Below, in pieces: positions 9,345 through 17,521 of a DNA stretch of 64,000 nucleotides. A program made the position numbers and the translations under genes. This DNA is from Streptomyces sp. Tue 6430 (GTDB taxonomy: Bacteria > Actinomycetota > Actinomycetes > Streptomycetales > Streptomycetaceae), in the NCBI GenBank assembly GCA_021568835.1, contig JAKGSH010000003.1:1-64000 (forward strand). The letters are read 5' to 3'. How positions within the stretch are numbered: position 1 is the first letter of the stretch; every line of letters begins with the position of its first letter. The notes beneath the pieces are model-generated. The model saw only the letters and a program-made list of their open reading frames with translations, was not told where the DNA came from and made no database searches.

Positions 9345-10387
9345 TCACGCGGCCACGCGGCGCAGCGCCTCCGCCGGGTACGGGGCCGACCGGCTCTCCT
9401 CCCGCAGCCGCCGCTCGAAGCCGGTCATCACCTCGGCCACCCGCGCGTGGCGGACCAGGAGGGCGGCGGCCCCGTCCGGGATCCCCGTGGGGCGCAGGCC
9501 CTCGGCACAGGCGCGCACGAAGGCCGCGCGTTCCTCGCCGCGGTGGCCGTAGAGGTCGGTGGCCAGCCATTTCACCAGGTAGGTGGTGGCGTAGTGGCGG
9601 TCGTAGTCCCGGTGCCGGTCCAGGAAGGCCCGTTCCCGCGCGGTGAGCCGGAAACGGGCCGAGAGGGCGAGACCGTGGTCGGTGAGGTGGAGCCGCCGTC
9701 CGTCGGTGAGGATGTTGCGGAAGTGGGCGTCGAAGTGGGTGAGCCGCTGTTCGCGCAGGAAGCCGGTCAGGGCCGTCAGCTCCCGTTCCACCAGGGCGCA
9801 GGCGGCGTCGGCGCCGTCCGTGCGCAGCTGTGCGCTCAGCCAGTCGTGGAGGGTCGTCGGGAGGTGTTCCAGGAACAGGGTGAGGCGGGCCGGTGCCGAA
9901 CGCAGGGCCTCGATCCGCGCCCGCAGGGCCGGACCGCCGCCCCAGTGGGCCACGGCACGGTCGACGTCGGCCAGGCCCTCGTGCAACGGCTGCGGGGCGG
10001 CCGGCAGCACCCGCCAGTGGTGCGTCAGCGGGAAGTTCGGGAGCCGGCCCGACCGGACCCAGTCGGTGGTCATGGTGTGCACGGCCAGTTCCCGCCACGC
10101 CCCGGTGCCGGGACTGGGAACGTCACCGACGCCGTAGTGGCAGAAGGGCGGCAGGCCGAACAGGTTCGCGGTGGAGCGGGCGTTGCCGGGGCGAGTTCGG
10201 TCTCCGTCATCCGGACGCGCTTGACGAAGACCGGCCGGCCCTCCACGTCGACACGCAGCACCTCTCCGCCCACCCCGGTGCCCAGCGACACGCCGGTCGC
10301 CACGAGATCGGCCAGCTCGCGGTCGCCCAGTCGGCCGAGGGCGGTGGCGAGGGCGTGGTGGGCGGTGAGACGCGGGGACAGGGGCAT
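9345..10387 (-). CDS. Protein-kinase-fold phosphotransferase-like protein
   Basis: Kinase-fold protein of about 347 residues. The N-terminal part has GVSLGTGVGGEVLRVDVEGR, like a glycine-rich loop, and VFVKRVRMTE with a candidate ATP-binding Lys. The catalytic loop reads HFDAHFRNIL (HxDxxxxN), and the metal-binding motif is LTDHGLAL, with DHG in place of DFG, as in aminoglycoside-phosphotransferase-like kinases. The start ATG 10387 follows GAGG; ATG 10396 is an alternative. The frame breaks near 10184 (one G short, expected ELAPGNARSTANLFG). Its start lies 12 bp after the stop codon of the metallo-hydrolase gene, so the two are probably co-transcribed. The substrate may be a small molecule or a protein. 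Confidence 0.72.
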
Positions 10388-10398
10388 GACCCCCATCC

Positions 10399-11115
10399 TC
10401 AGCGCGCGGGGCGGTGCCTGTCCGCCGCTTCGCGCAGGACGGCCGAGGCCCGCCCGGTCACCGGATCGCCGTGACCGAAGCAGGCGACGTCCGCGTCGAG
10501 CCCGGCGAGCCGGTGGAGGGCGGCGACGGTCCGGGGCCGGTCCAGGTTGAACACGCCCGGCATCACCGATCCGTCGACGGGCGAGGCGGCGACCGTGTCC
10601 CCCGTGAACAGCACCCCGTGGCCCGGGAGATGGAGGGCGATGCTGCCGTCGGTGTGACCGGGGACGTGGACCACGTGTGCTCCGCCACCGAGGGGGAGCA
10701 CGTCGCCGTCGGCCAACTCCGTGATCGCCGAAGGAGGTTCGACGTCCCGCACGGGCAGGTGCCGCAGAGCGGCGGCGTGCAGCGGCCGCTCCCACTCCGC
10801 CAGCACCGGTTCCGGAGCCGGGACCTCCCGGCGCAGCACCGCCGCGTCCGCGGCGTGCGCCAGGACCTCCGCACCCGTCAGGGCGGCCAGTTCGGCCGCG
10901 CCGCCCGCGTGGTCCTCGTGGAAGTGGGTGAGCACCACACGCCGTACGGCGGCCGGACCGCCCCCCAGGGCGGTGACCGCGTCGGCGATCACGCGGCCGG
11001 AGCCGGGTGGTCCCGCGTCGACGAGCGTCGACTCGTCGTCGTCCTGCCAGAGATAGGCCTGGCCGACCGGGAAGCGCAGCAGGTGCAGACGGGGAAGGAG
11101 CGCGACGACGTCCAT
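10399..11115 (-). CDS. Metallo-beta-lactamase-fold hydrolase
   Basis: A 238-residue MBL-fold enzyme. The metal-binding motif is HFHEDH (HxHxDH) followed downstream by HVPGHTDGS (third His), GVLFTGDTV (bridging Asp) and CFGHGDPV (final His). The fold hydrolyses thioesters, lactones or phosphoesters; glyoxalase II and quorum-lactonase relatives share this pattern. The start ATG 11115 encodes MDVVALLPRLHLLRF. The downstream kinase-like gene begins 12 bp after this stop, implying one transcript. An intrinsic hairpin just upstream separates it from the dipeptidase gene. Confidence 0.85.
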   Translation of the reverse strand: MDVVALLPRLHLLRFPVGQAYLWQDDDESTLVDAGPPGSGRVIADAVTALGGGPAAVRRVVLTHFHEDHAGGAAELAALTGAEVLAHAADAAVLRREVPAPEPVLAEWERPLHAAALRHLPVRDVEPPSAITELADGDVLPLGGGAHVVHVPGHTDGSIALHLPGHGVLFTGDTVAASPVDGSVMPGVFNLDRPRTVAALHRLAGLDADVACFGHGDPVTGRASAVLREAADRHRPAR

Positions 11116-11126
11116 GGGACGACCGT

Positions 11127-11159
11127 AGAGGGGCCCCGCCCGGCGGGCGAGGCCCCTCT
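11127..11159 (-). terminator. Hairpin terminator after the dipeptidase gene
   Basis: AGAGGGGCC pairs perfectly with GGCCCCTCT, with an inner GCCC/GGGC pairing. It lies between the dipeptidase stop (11202) and the MBL-fold gene start (11115), both on the minus strand. Confidence 0.65.
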
Positions 11160-11201
11160 GCCGAGAGCAGAGGGCGGTCGGGGCGGAGCGGAGCGCGCGG
11201 C

Positions 11202-12557
11202 TCAGCCCGCCGCGTACGTGCGCAGGAACAGGGCCTCCGCCACCGACAGACGCTCCAGCTCCTCCGGCGAGACGCTCTCGTTGACCGCGTGGATCTGGGC
11301 CTCCGGCTCGCTCAGGCCGATGAGGAGGATCTCCGCGCGCGGGTACAGCGCCGCCAGGGTGTTGCACAGCGGGATGGAGCCGCCCTGGCCGGCGTAACTC
11401 ATCTCCTGGCCGGGGTAGGCCACCGCCATCGCCTCGGCCATCGCCGCGTACGCCGGGCTCGTGGTGTCGGCGCTGAACGGCTGGCCCTGGCCGATCTGCT
11501 CGGTCCGCACCCGCGCTCCCCACGGCGTGTGCGCCTCCAGGTGGGCCTGGAGCAGCTTCGTCGCCTCGGCCGCGTCGACGCCCGGCGGCACCCGCAGGCT
11601 GATCAGCGCCCGGGCGCTCGACTGCACCGACGGGGTGGCGCCGACCACCGGCGGGCAGTCGATGCCGAGCACGGTGACCGCGGGACGGGCCCAGATGCGG
11701 TCGGCGACCGTGCCGGAACCGATCAGCGAGACGCCGTCGAGGACCTTGGCGTCCTTGCGGAACTGCTCCTCGTCGTACTGGAGTCCCTCCCACGCCGGGC
11801 CGTCGGCCAGGCCGTCGACGGTCGTCGAGCCGTCCTCCGCGCGCAGCGAGTCCAGTACGCGGATCAGCGCGCCCAGCGCGTCGGGGGCGGCGCCGCCGAA
11901 CTGGCCGGAGTGCAGGTTGCCCGCGAGGGTGTCGACGCTCACCCGCATCATCGTCATGCCGCGCAGCGTGGAGGTGACGGTGGGCAGACCGACCCGGAAG
12001 TTGCCCGCGTCGCCGATCACGATCGTGTCGGCCGCGAGCAGTTCGGGGTGCTGCTCGGCGTACCGCTCCAGGCCGCCCGTGCCCTGCTCCTCCGAGCCCT
12101 CGACGATCACCTTGACGTGGACGGGCACCCCGCCGTTCGCCTTGAGGGCGCGCAGGGCCAGCAGGTGCATGATGAAGCCGCCCTTGCAGTCGGCGGTGCC
12201 CCGCCCGAACCAGCGGCCGTCGCGCTCGGTCAGCTCGAAGGGCGGGGTGTCCCAGCCGGCCTCGTCCAGCGGCGGCTGCACGTCGTAGTGCGCGTACAGC
12301 AGAACCGTTTTCGCGCCCTCCGGCCCCGGCAGGAGGCCGTACACCGACTGCGTGCCGTCGGGGGTGTCGAGGAGGGCCACGTCCTGGAAGCCCTCGGCAC
12401 GCAGGGCGGCGACGATCCAGTTCGCCGCGGCCTCGCTCTCGGAGCGCGGGAACTGGTCGAAGTCCGCCACCGACTTGAAGGCCACCAGTTCGGTGAGCTC
12501 CGCCTTCGCCCTGGGCATCAGCGAGGCGACGGTCTCGGCGACCGGATTCGACGACAT
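11202..12557 (-). CDS. M20 family metallopeptidase (dipeptidase)
   Basis: Cytoplasmic di-zinc peptidase of 451 residues from the M20 dipeptidase/carnosinase branch. Motifs seen: AHYDVQPPLDEAGWD (first zinc His and the Asp two residues on), GRGTADCKGGF (bridging Asp), VEGSEEQGTGG (catalytic Glu pair) and SLSEPEAQIHAVNE-type C-terminal zinc His (here IGLSEPEAQIHAVNE). A lid/dimerisation domain sits between (VTSTLRGMTMMRVSV, GNLHSGQFGG). ATG 12557 was chosen because AAGGAG lies seven bases upstream. The frame is intact. It cleaves dipeptides or N-acyl amino acids for nutrition or turnover. Divergent from the flavoprotein gene. Confidence 0.9.
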   Translation of the reverse strand: MSSNPVAETVASLMPRAKAELTELVAFKSVADFDQFPRSESEAAANWIVAALRAEGFQDVALLDTPDGTQSVYGLLPGPEGAKTVLLYAHYDVQPPLDEAGWDTPPFELTERDGRWFGRGTADCKGGFIMHLLALRALKANGGVPVHVKVIVEGSEEQGTGGLERYAEQHPELLAADTIVIGDAGNFRVGLPTVTSTLRGMTMMRVSVDTLAGNLHSGQFGGAAPDALGALIRVLDSLRAEDGSTTVDGLADGPAWEGLQYDEEQFRKDAKVLDGVSLIGSGTVADRIWARPAVTVLGIDCPPVVGATPSVQSSARALISLRVPPGVDAAEATKLLQAHLEAHTPWGARVRTEQIGQGQPFSADTTSPAYAAMAEAMAVAYPGQEMSYAGQGGSIPLCNTLAALYPRAEILLIGLSEPEAQIHAVNESVSPEELERLSVAEALFLRTYAAG

Positions 12558-12691
12558 GGGCACGCTCCTTGTGGGTGCGACGTTGTACCGATGAGTGTTG
12601 ACGATCCTCCCACAGCCGACCGCGGCGATCTCGGTCGTAGGATGCGGGGGACAGGTGCGGCAGGCGGCTTGATCGGGAGCAGTAGACCATC

Positions 12692-13960
12692 GTGAGCAGC
12701 GAGAACTCTTCGGCGGACGACGTGCAGCAGGTGTGGGACGTCGTCGTGGTGGGCGCGGGACCCGCGGGGGCTTCGGCCGCCTACGCGGCGGCGGTCGCGG
12801 GGCGGCGCGTGCTGTTGCTGGAGAAGGCGGAGCTGCCCCGCTACAAGACGTGCGGCGGCGGCATCATCGGTCCCTCCCGCGACGCCCTCCCACCGGGCTT
12901 CGAGCTGCCCTTCCAGGACCGGGTGCACGCGGTGACGTTCTCGAACAACGGACGCTTCACCCGTACCCGTCGTTCCCGGCAGATGCTGTTCGGGCTGATC
13001 AACCGGCCCGAGTTCGACCAGCAGCTCGTCGAGCACGCGCAGAAGGCCGGCGCCGAACTGCGCACCGGCGTCACGGTCACGCGCGTCGAGCAGCACGGCT
13101 CGGCCGTGCCCGACCGGCGTACGGTCGCGGTCGTCCTGCAGGGCGGAGAGGCGGTGCTGGCCCGGGCTGTCGTCGGCGCGGACGGCAGCGCCAGCCGCAT
13201 AGGGGCACACGTCGGCGTCAAGCTCGACCAGGTGGACCTCGGCCTGGAGGCGGAGATCCCGGTGCCCGAGACGGTCGCCGAGGACTGGAAGGGCCGGGTC
13301 CTCATCGACTGGGGCCCGATGCCCGGCAGTTACGGCTGGGTGTTCCCCAAGGGGGACACGCTGACGGTCGGGGTGATCTCCGCGCGCGGCGAGGGCGCCG
13401 CCACCAAGCGGTACCTGGAGGACTTCATCGGGCGGCTCGGCCTCGCCGGCTTCGAACCGAGCATCTCCTCCGGCCACCTGACCCGCTGCCGGGCCGACGA
13501 CTCGCCGCTCTCGCGCGGCCGGGTGCTGGTGTGCGGCGACGCGGCGGGGCTGCTGGAGCCGTGGACGCGCGAGGGCATCTCCTTCGCGCTGCGCTCGGGC
13601 CGGATCGCCGGCGAGTGGGCGGTGCGCATCGCGGAGGCGCACGACGCGGTGGACGCCCGTCGCCAGGCTCTCAACTACGCCTTCGCGATCAAGGCGGGGC
13701 TCGGCGTGGAGATGAGCGTGGGCAAGCGGATGCTGGCCCTCTTCGAGCGGCGTCCGGGGCTCTTCCACGCGGCCCTGACCGGTGTGCGTCCTGCCTGGCG
13801 GGCGTTCACGGACATCACCCGCGGCCGGACGACCCTCGGTGAACTCGTGCGCTCGCACCCGCTGGCCCAGCGCGCCCTGAACGTGATGGACCGGCGGCAG
13901 GCGGCGGTGGACCGGGGACCGGACGCGGATGCGGACGCGTCGGAGAAGGCCGGTTCCTGA
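12692..13960 (+). CDS. Geranylgeranyl reductase-type FAD-dependent oxidoreductase
   Basis: A 422-residue flavoprotein. The N-terminal Rossmann FAD motif is VVVVGAGPAGASAAYAAA (residues 17-34), followed by LLEKAELPRYKTCGGG, typical of the geranylgeranyl reductase family that saturates isoprenoid chains. The second FAD motif is RVLVCGDAAGLLEPWTREG. The GTG start is at 12692. The frame is intact. The C-terminus is acidic and low in complexity. In Streptomyces such enzymes reduce menaquinone side chains or other prenyl groups, and one copy sits near the nuo locus; this copy stands alone, so its substrate is open. It is divergent from the M20 peptidase with about 130 bp between starts. Confidence 0.83.
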   Translation: MSSENSSADDVQQVWDVVVVGAGPAGASAAYAAAVAGRRVLLLEKAELPRYKTCGGGIIGPSRDALPPGFELPFQDRVHAVTFSNNGRFTRTRRSRQMLFGLINRPEFDQQLVEHAQKAGAELRTGVTVTRVEQHGSAVPDRRTVAVVLQGGEAVLARAVVGADGSASRIGAHVGVKLDQVDLGLEAEIPVPETVAEDWKGRVLIDWGPMPGSYGWVFPKGDTLTVGVISARGEGAATKRYLEDFIGRLGLAGFEPSISSGHLTRCRADDSPLSRGRVLVCGDAAGLLEPWTREGISFALRSGRIAGEWAVRIAEAHDAVDARRQALNYAFAIKAGLGVEMSVGKRMLALFERRPGLFHAALTGVRPAWRAFTDITRGRTTLGELVRSHPLAQRALNVMDRRQAAVDRGPDADADASEKAGS

Positions 13961-14019
13961 GGCGTCGGTCGTCGGCAGCGGGCGGCGGGTGACCGGCGGT
14001 TGACGGCCGTCGACCAGCG

Positions 14020-14143
14020 TCCGTCATTCTTCGTCCGGTGTCCGGCGTCCGGTGTCCGTCATTATTCGTCCGTCGTCCGTAGTCCGTCGTCGGGTGGAGT
14101 GGTCCGCGGTGCCGGTTCCGTGAGTGTCCGGTTCCGTGAGTGT
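14020..14143. repeat. GTCCG-rich direct repeats with a 2 x 16-bp tandem
   Basis: In the 215-bp gap between the flavoprotein and the reductase gene, GTCCGTCATT(C/A)TTCGTCCG occurs twice (from about 14020 and about 14053), and CCGGTTCCGTGAGTGT is tandemly duplicated at 14112-14127 and 14128-14143. No coding function seen. Confidence 0.6.
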
Positions 14144-14175
14144 CCGGTCCCGGGATCGGGGCCGGACGCCGCGGG

Positions 14176-14633
14176 TCACCGGCTCCCGGTGACCGTGATC
14201 CGGAAGACCGGGTGGTCGGGGGCGATGCGGCGCAGGTCGGCGTCGGGGGAGTCGGGTCCGACACCGTCGAAGAACACGCCGACCTCCGCCTTCCAGCGCT
14301 TGAGGTAGGCGCGCAGCAGCGGCACCTTCTCGTCGTCGCCGACCTCGGCCGCGGTGAACTCGTCCACCTTTCTGCCCAGGTGCAGTTCACCGCCGCCGGC
14401 CGCGCGCATGTTGTGCGTCCATTGGACGTGACCGCGCGGGGCCACGAGGTACTGCCGCCCCTCCAACGTCAGCAGGTTCACCGGCGTGGTCCGCCACTGA
14501 CCGCTCTTGCGGCCCCGTACCGCCAGGACCCTGGACCCCCACACGCTCAGCCGCGCCGGGTCAGCCAGGCGACGGCCCGGTTGAGGACGTTGACGGTGAA
14601 CCAGCCGGGCTTCTTGACGTGGGCGGCGGACAT
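14176..14633 (-). CDS. Ddn-like (deazaflavin-dependent) nitroreductase family protein
   Basis: Small split-barrel protein of about 152 residues in the F420-dependent quinone/nitroreductase (Ddn) family. It has VLAVRGRKSGQWRTTPVNLL, the typical RGRKSG cofactor-binding segment, then YLVAPRGHVQWTHNMRAAG and the C-terminal HPVFRITVT. The start ATG 14633 follows a perfect AGGAGG at five bases. The frame breaks near 14549 (expected WLTRRGLSVWGSR). It reduces small oxidised compounds using F420H2 if it follows its relatives. Divergent from a TetR regulator with two matching palindromes in between, so probably induced by the regulator's ligand. Confidence 0.83.
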
Positions 14634-14657
14634 GGATGCCTCCTGGGCGGTAAATGT

Positions 14658-14724
14658 GAGCACTGCTCTCGCTCTGTGGTGGAAGTCTGCACCGGATCGG
14701 CCCTCCTTGACAAGAGCGCTGCTC
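14658..14724. promoter_or_regulatory. Paired TetR operators and a promoter in the divergent region
   Basis: Two copies of an 11-bp palindrome, GAGCACTGCTC (14658-14668) and GAGCGCTGCTC (14714-14724), fit the consensus GAGCRCTGCTC. The second overlaps the spacer behind a consensus -35 hexamer TTGACA (14707-14712) reading toward the TetR gene; a poorer -10-like TAGCTC begins at 14731. This arrangement would let one TetR dimer type control both genes. Confidence 0.65.
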
Positions 14725-14805
14725 TCTTTTTAGCTCGATGCTCTTTTTTCGGTTCACCGCTCTTGATTGTGTGCACCGCTCCCGGATCGTGGAACACTGG
14801 TGCTC

Positions 14806-15495
14806 ATGAGCAGCACCACCCGAGGGGCCCGCGCCCGCGCCAGGACCGAGATCACCGCCGCCATCAAGGAGGAGGCCCGTCGGCAGCTCGCCGCCGAGGG
14901 GGCCGCCAAGCTGTCCCTGCGGGCCGTCGCCCGCGAACTGGGCATGGTCTCCTCCGCGTTGTACCGCTACTTCCCCAGTCGCGACGACCTGCTCACCGCG
15001 CTCATCATCGACGCCTACGACTCCCTCGGCGAGCGCGCGGAGGCCGCGCACTCGGCCGTCGCCGACGCCGACCCCGTCCGGCGCTGGGTCGCGGTCTGTG
15101 AGGGGGTCCGAGCCTGGGCGCTGGCGCATCCGCACGAGTACGCGCTGATCTACGGCTCGCCGGTGCCCGGCTACAGCGCACCGCAGACGACGGTGCCCGC
15201 GGCCGCCCGCGTCGGGCTCCTGCTGATCGGCATCGCCCGGGACGCGGGCCTGGCGGCCCCGCCCGCCGCGCCGCCGCTGCCGGCCGAGTTGCGTGCCGAG
15301 GCGGAGCGGCTGACGGCCGACGTCGCGCCCGAACTCTCCCCGGAGACGGCCACGGCGCTGGTGGCGGCCTGGGCCCAGCTGTACGGGCTGGTCGGCTTCG
15401 AGGTGTTCGGCCAGTTCAACCGCATCGTCGAGGACCGCGAGCCGTTCTTCCGCCATGCCGCGACGGGCCTGGCCAGGGGAGTGGGGCTGGGGTAG
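14806..15495 (+). CDS. TetR family transcriptional regulator
   Basis: A 229-residue TetR regulator starting MSSTTRGARARARTEITAA. The helix-turn-helix (SLRAVARELGMVSSALYRYFPSR) lies at residues 41-63; the C-terminal ligand domain resembles the WHG/TetR_C_13 type (WALAHPHEYALIYGSPVPGY). An upstream in-frame start at 14767 is possible, but ATG 14806 fits the family. Divergent from the Ddn-like reductase, with duplicated palindromes between. Likely a repressor of itself and the reductase. Confidence 0.87.
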   Translation: MSSTTRGARARARTEITAAIKEEARRQLAAEGAAKLSLRAVARELGMVSSALYRYFPSRDDLLTALIIDAYDSLGERAEAAHSAVADADPVRRWVAVCEGVRAWALAHPHEYALIYGSPVPGYSAPQTTVPAAARVGLLLIGIARDAGLAAPPAAPPLPAELRAEAERLTADVAPELSPETATALVAAWAQLYGLVGFEVFGQFNRIVEDREPFFRHAATGLARGVGLG

Positions 15496-15666
15496 CGCCC
15501 GCGGGACCGGTGCCCGTACGGGCCCGGCCCCACGAGCCCGGTCGTACCGGACCCGGTGGTACCGGACCCGGTGGTCCGCGGGGCCGGTCGTACTTCGCGG
15601 GGAGTACGCGCCGTCACCTTGCCCGGCTGACGTCCGTCCTGGCCGGTGGCGTCTGGCGTGGCGGAC

Positions 15667-15966
15667 ATGGACGAGCGACGGGTGCGTGAGCGCGGCGGGC
15701 CGGTGCGGTGGTGGCGGCACGGGCCGCCGTGGCCGGACACCGGGCGGACGGGGGACCGGCCGGCCGGTGGCCCTGGCGGTCGACGGTCCTGCTCACCGCG
15801 TTCGTGCTCATCGGCTCGGGCTTCGCGGCCCACGGGCAACAGGACGGACGCGTGGCGCTCGACCCGTTCGCGCGCGTGCTGCTGGTCGTGGCCGCGAGCC
15901 TGCTGCTGTGGCGGCACCGGCGTCCCGTGCCCGTCGTGTTCGGCACGGCCGCCGTCACCGCGGTCT
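15667..15966 (+). pseudogene. Truncated sensor histidine kinase, N-terminal membrane part
   Basis: The 5' fragment begins MDERRVRERGGPVRWWRH and continues, after a frame slip near 15745, with WPWRSTVLLTAFVLIGSGF and DPFARVLLVVAASLLLWRHR. This is the cytoplasmic tail and first transmembrane helices of a Streptomyces NarL-partner histidine kinase (DUF7134-like sensor). Homology stops at FGTAAVTAV, where a TAG arises from the junction with foreign DNA at about 15966. The dimerisation and ATPase domains are missing. The end of a LuxR-type response regulator appears 10.4 kb away at 26342 on the same strand, so this is one half of a two-component operon split by the mobile island. Confidence 0.72.
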
Positions 15967-16057
15967 AGGTGTTCTGTCCACGGAGGTTGGTGACAGCGAT
16001 TCAGCTTCGAGGTTCACTTATCGGACTTCCGGCGCGCCTAGTGACTCGCCAGGATGG

Positions 16058-16166
16058 TGCCGCAGTAAATACCGGATTTACTGCGGCAGAGCACCTACCG
16101 TGATCATCGCGACCTGCGACGGACGATTCCGGCCACTGGGGCGAGGTGTACGCATTTACTGCGGCA
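16058..16166. repeat. Three copies of a 13-bp repeat upstream of the recombinase
   Basis: TGCCGCAGTAAAT (16058-16070) and ATTTACTGCGGCA (16076-16088) form a perfect inverted repeat with a 5-bp centre ACCGG. A third copy, ATTTACTGCGGCA, lies at 16154-16166, 23 bp before the recombinase start. Such iterated arms around a short core are typical of tyrosine recombinase attachment or crossover sites, or of an autoregulatory operator. Confidence 0.7.
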
Positions 16167-16188
16167 GCACCGGAAGGGCGGGACGGAC

Positions 16189-17256
16189 GTGACGATCGAA
16201 CCAGTGACCGAACTCGGGAGCGGGGGTGCGCTTCGGCTGCCGCGCGCCCGGGTGATGCCTCTGTCCGCCCCGCCCTCGTCGTACACCGCAGTGGTCGAGC
16301 GGTACCTCACCGGCGCGGGCATCGCGAAGTCCTCCGCGCGGATCTACCGGATCTCGCTGACGACATGGGGATGGATGCTCGCCGGCGAACCGGCGCCGAC
16401 CGGACCCGCCCGCCGAGGCGCGAAGCCGCCCGTCTTCCTCCTCGCCGCGATCGACGACCCAGCCCTGCCCGAGGTGCTGGCCGAGCTGGCGGCGGCGCGG
16501 GCGGACGAGATGGGCGCCGACACCGTCAACCGGGAGTTGTCCATCGCGCGCAAGGCAATCGGCTGGTGGCAGCGCCAGGGATGGATCGAATCAGACCCCA
16601 CGATCGGCATCGAGCGACGGCCGGCACCGCCCGACCGCACCAAGGCCCTTGCTGAGGAACAGATCGCCGCCCTGTGGCGGCTGGACGTCTCGCTGCGGGA
16701 GAAGACGTTCTGGAAGATGCTCTACGAGTCGGCGGCCCGCGCCGATGAGGTGCTGTGCCTGAACGTGGAGGACCTATATCCGCAGGACAAGCGCGGCAGG
16801 ATCACCGCCAAGGGCGGGGCGATCGAGTGGATTCACTGGCAGTCCGGCACCGCCCAGCTCCTGCCCCGACTGATCGCCCGTCGCACCCGCGGCCCGCTGT
16901 TCCTCACCGACCGCAAGGCCCCGGCCGGAACACCCACGCTGGACGTGTGCTCCGAGACCGGCCGGGCCCGGCTCTCCTATCGCCGGGCCGAGGAAATCTT
17001 CGAGGAGAACACCCGACTACTGGCCAACCCTCTCGCCTCGCCCGAGGACATCGAGGACCTGAACGGCTGGACGCTCCATCGGCTACGCCACAGTGCCCTG
17101 ACACACGACGCTGAGGGCGGCACCTCCACCCCGATGCTGCTGGCCCGCTCCCGCCACGCATCCGTCCGCTCCCTGGAACGCTACGCCCGCCCCGGCGTCG
17201 ACGCAGTCGCCCGGCACGTCGCCGAACGCGACCCCGCCGCCCGCCGGAAGCGCTGA
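16189..17256 (+). CDS. Tyrosine recombinase / site-specific integrase
   Basis: A 355-residue phage-integrase-family recombinase. The N-terminal core-binding domain (YTAVVERYLTGAGIAKSSARIYR) is followed by the catalytic domain: Arg I in YESAARADEVLCL, a Lys-bearing beta-hairpin (RGRITAKGGAIEWI), HxxR in LHRLRHSALTH, the second His in SRHASVRSLE and the nucleophile Tyr in ERYARPG. All catalytic residues are present, so it could be active. GTG 16189 follows GAAGGGCGGGA. No excisionase, repressor or plasmid gene is adjacent, unlike an SLP1- or pSAM2-type element. It marks the left part of the mobile island directly after the truncated kinase. Confidence 0.85.
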   Translation: MTIEPVTELGSGGALRLPRARVMPLSAPPSSYTAVVERYLTGAGIAKSSARIYRISLTTWGWMLAGEPAPTGPARRGAKPPVFLLAAIDDPALPEVLAELAAARADEMGADTVNRELSIARKAIGWWQRQGWIESDPTIGIERRPAPPDRTKALAEEQIAALWRLDVSLREKTFWKMLYESAARADEVLCLNVEDLYPQDKRGRITAKGGAIEWIHWQSGTAQLLPRLIARRTRGPLFLTDRKAPAGTPTLDVCSETGRARLSYRRAEEIFEENTRLLANPLASPEDIEDLNGWTLHRLRHSALTHDAEGGTSTPMLLARSRHASVRSLERYARPGVDAVARHVAERDPAARRKR

Positions 17257-17291
17257 CGCCTCCAAGATCAACTACTGGCGGCTTCTGGGTC

Positions 17292-17343
17292 CACCTCGGT
17301 GATCTCCCTTGAGCGGCACACCTCGGTGGTCCCCCTTGAACGG
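17292..17343. repeat. Two 25-bp direct repeats resembling IS21-family ends
   Basis: CACCTCGGTGATCTCCCTTGAGCGG and CACCTCGGTGGTCCCCCTTGAACGG occur two bases apart (period 27 bp; 22 of 25 identical). Tandem repeats of this kind occur at IS21-type ends, but no istA/istB gene is here. The rest of 17257-17521 holds no gene I can support. Confidence 0.45.
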
Positions 17344-17521
17344 CGACGGCAGGAACACCTGACGAGCCGTTCGGGCGCTGTCGCGAGGCGCGGAACGAGC
17401 CGAACGTAGGCAACCATCCCGACGGTCCTCACCAAGGTCTGGGGCGCCACGACCGCCGCGGCCGCAGCCATGCCGTCCGGCATAGGCCGACGCCTCGCCG
17501 AACCGCCGGCGTATCGCTTAG

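Noticed and set aside
16058..16166. CRISPR-like reading of the three 13-bp repeats
   Set aside because: Repeats are too short, in mixed orientation, and without regular spacers or cas genes.
17268..17483. 71-codon minus-strand frame after the recombinase
   Set aside because: It overlaps the IS21-like repeats, has no family resemblance and no ribosome site.
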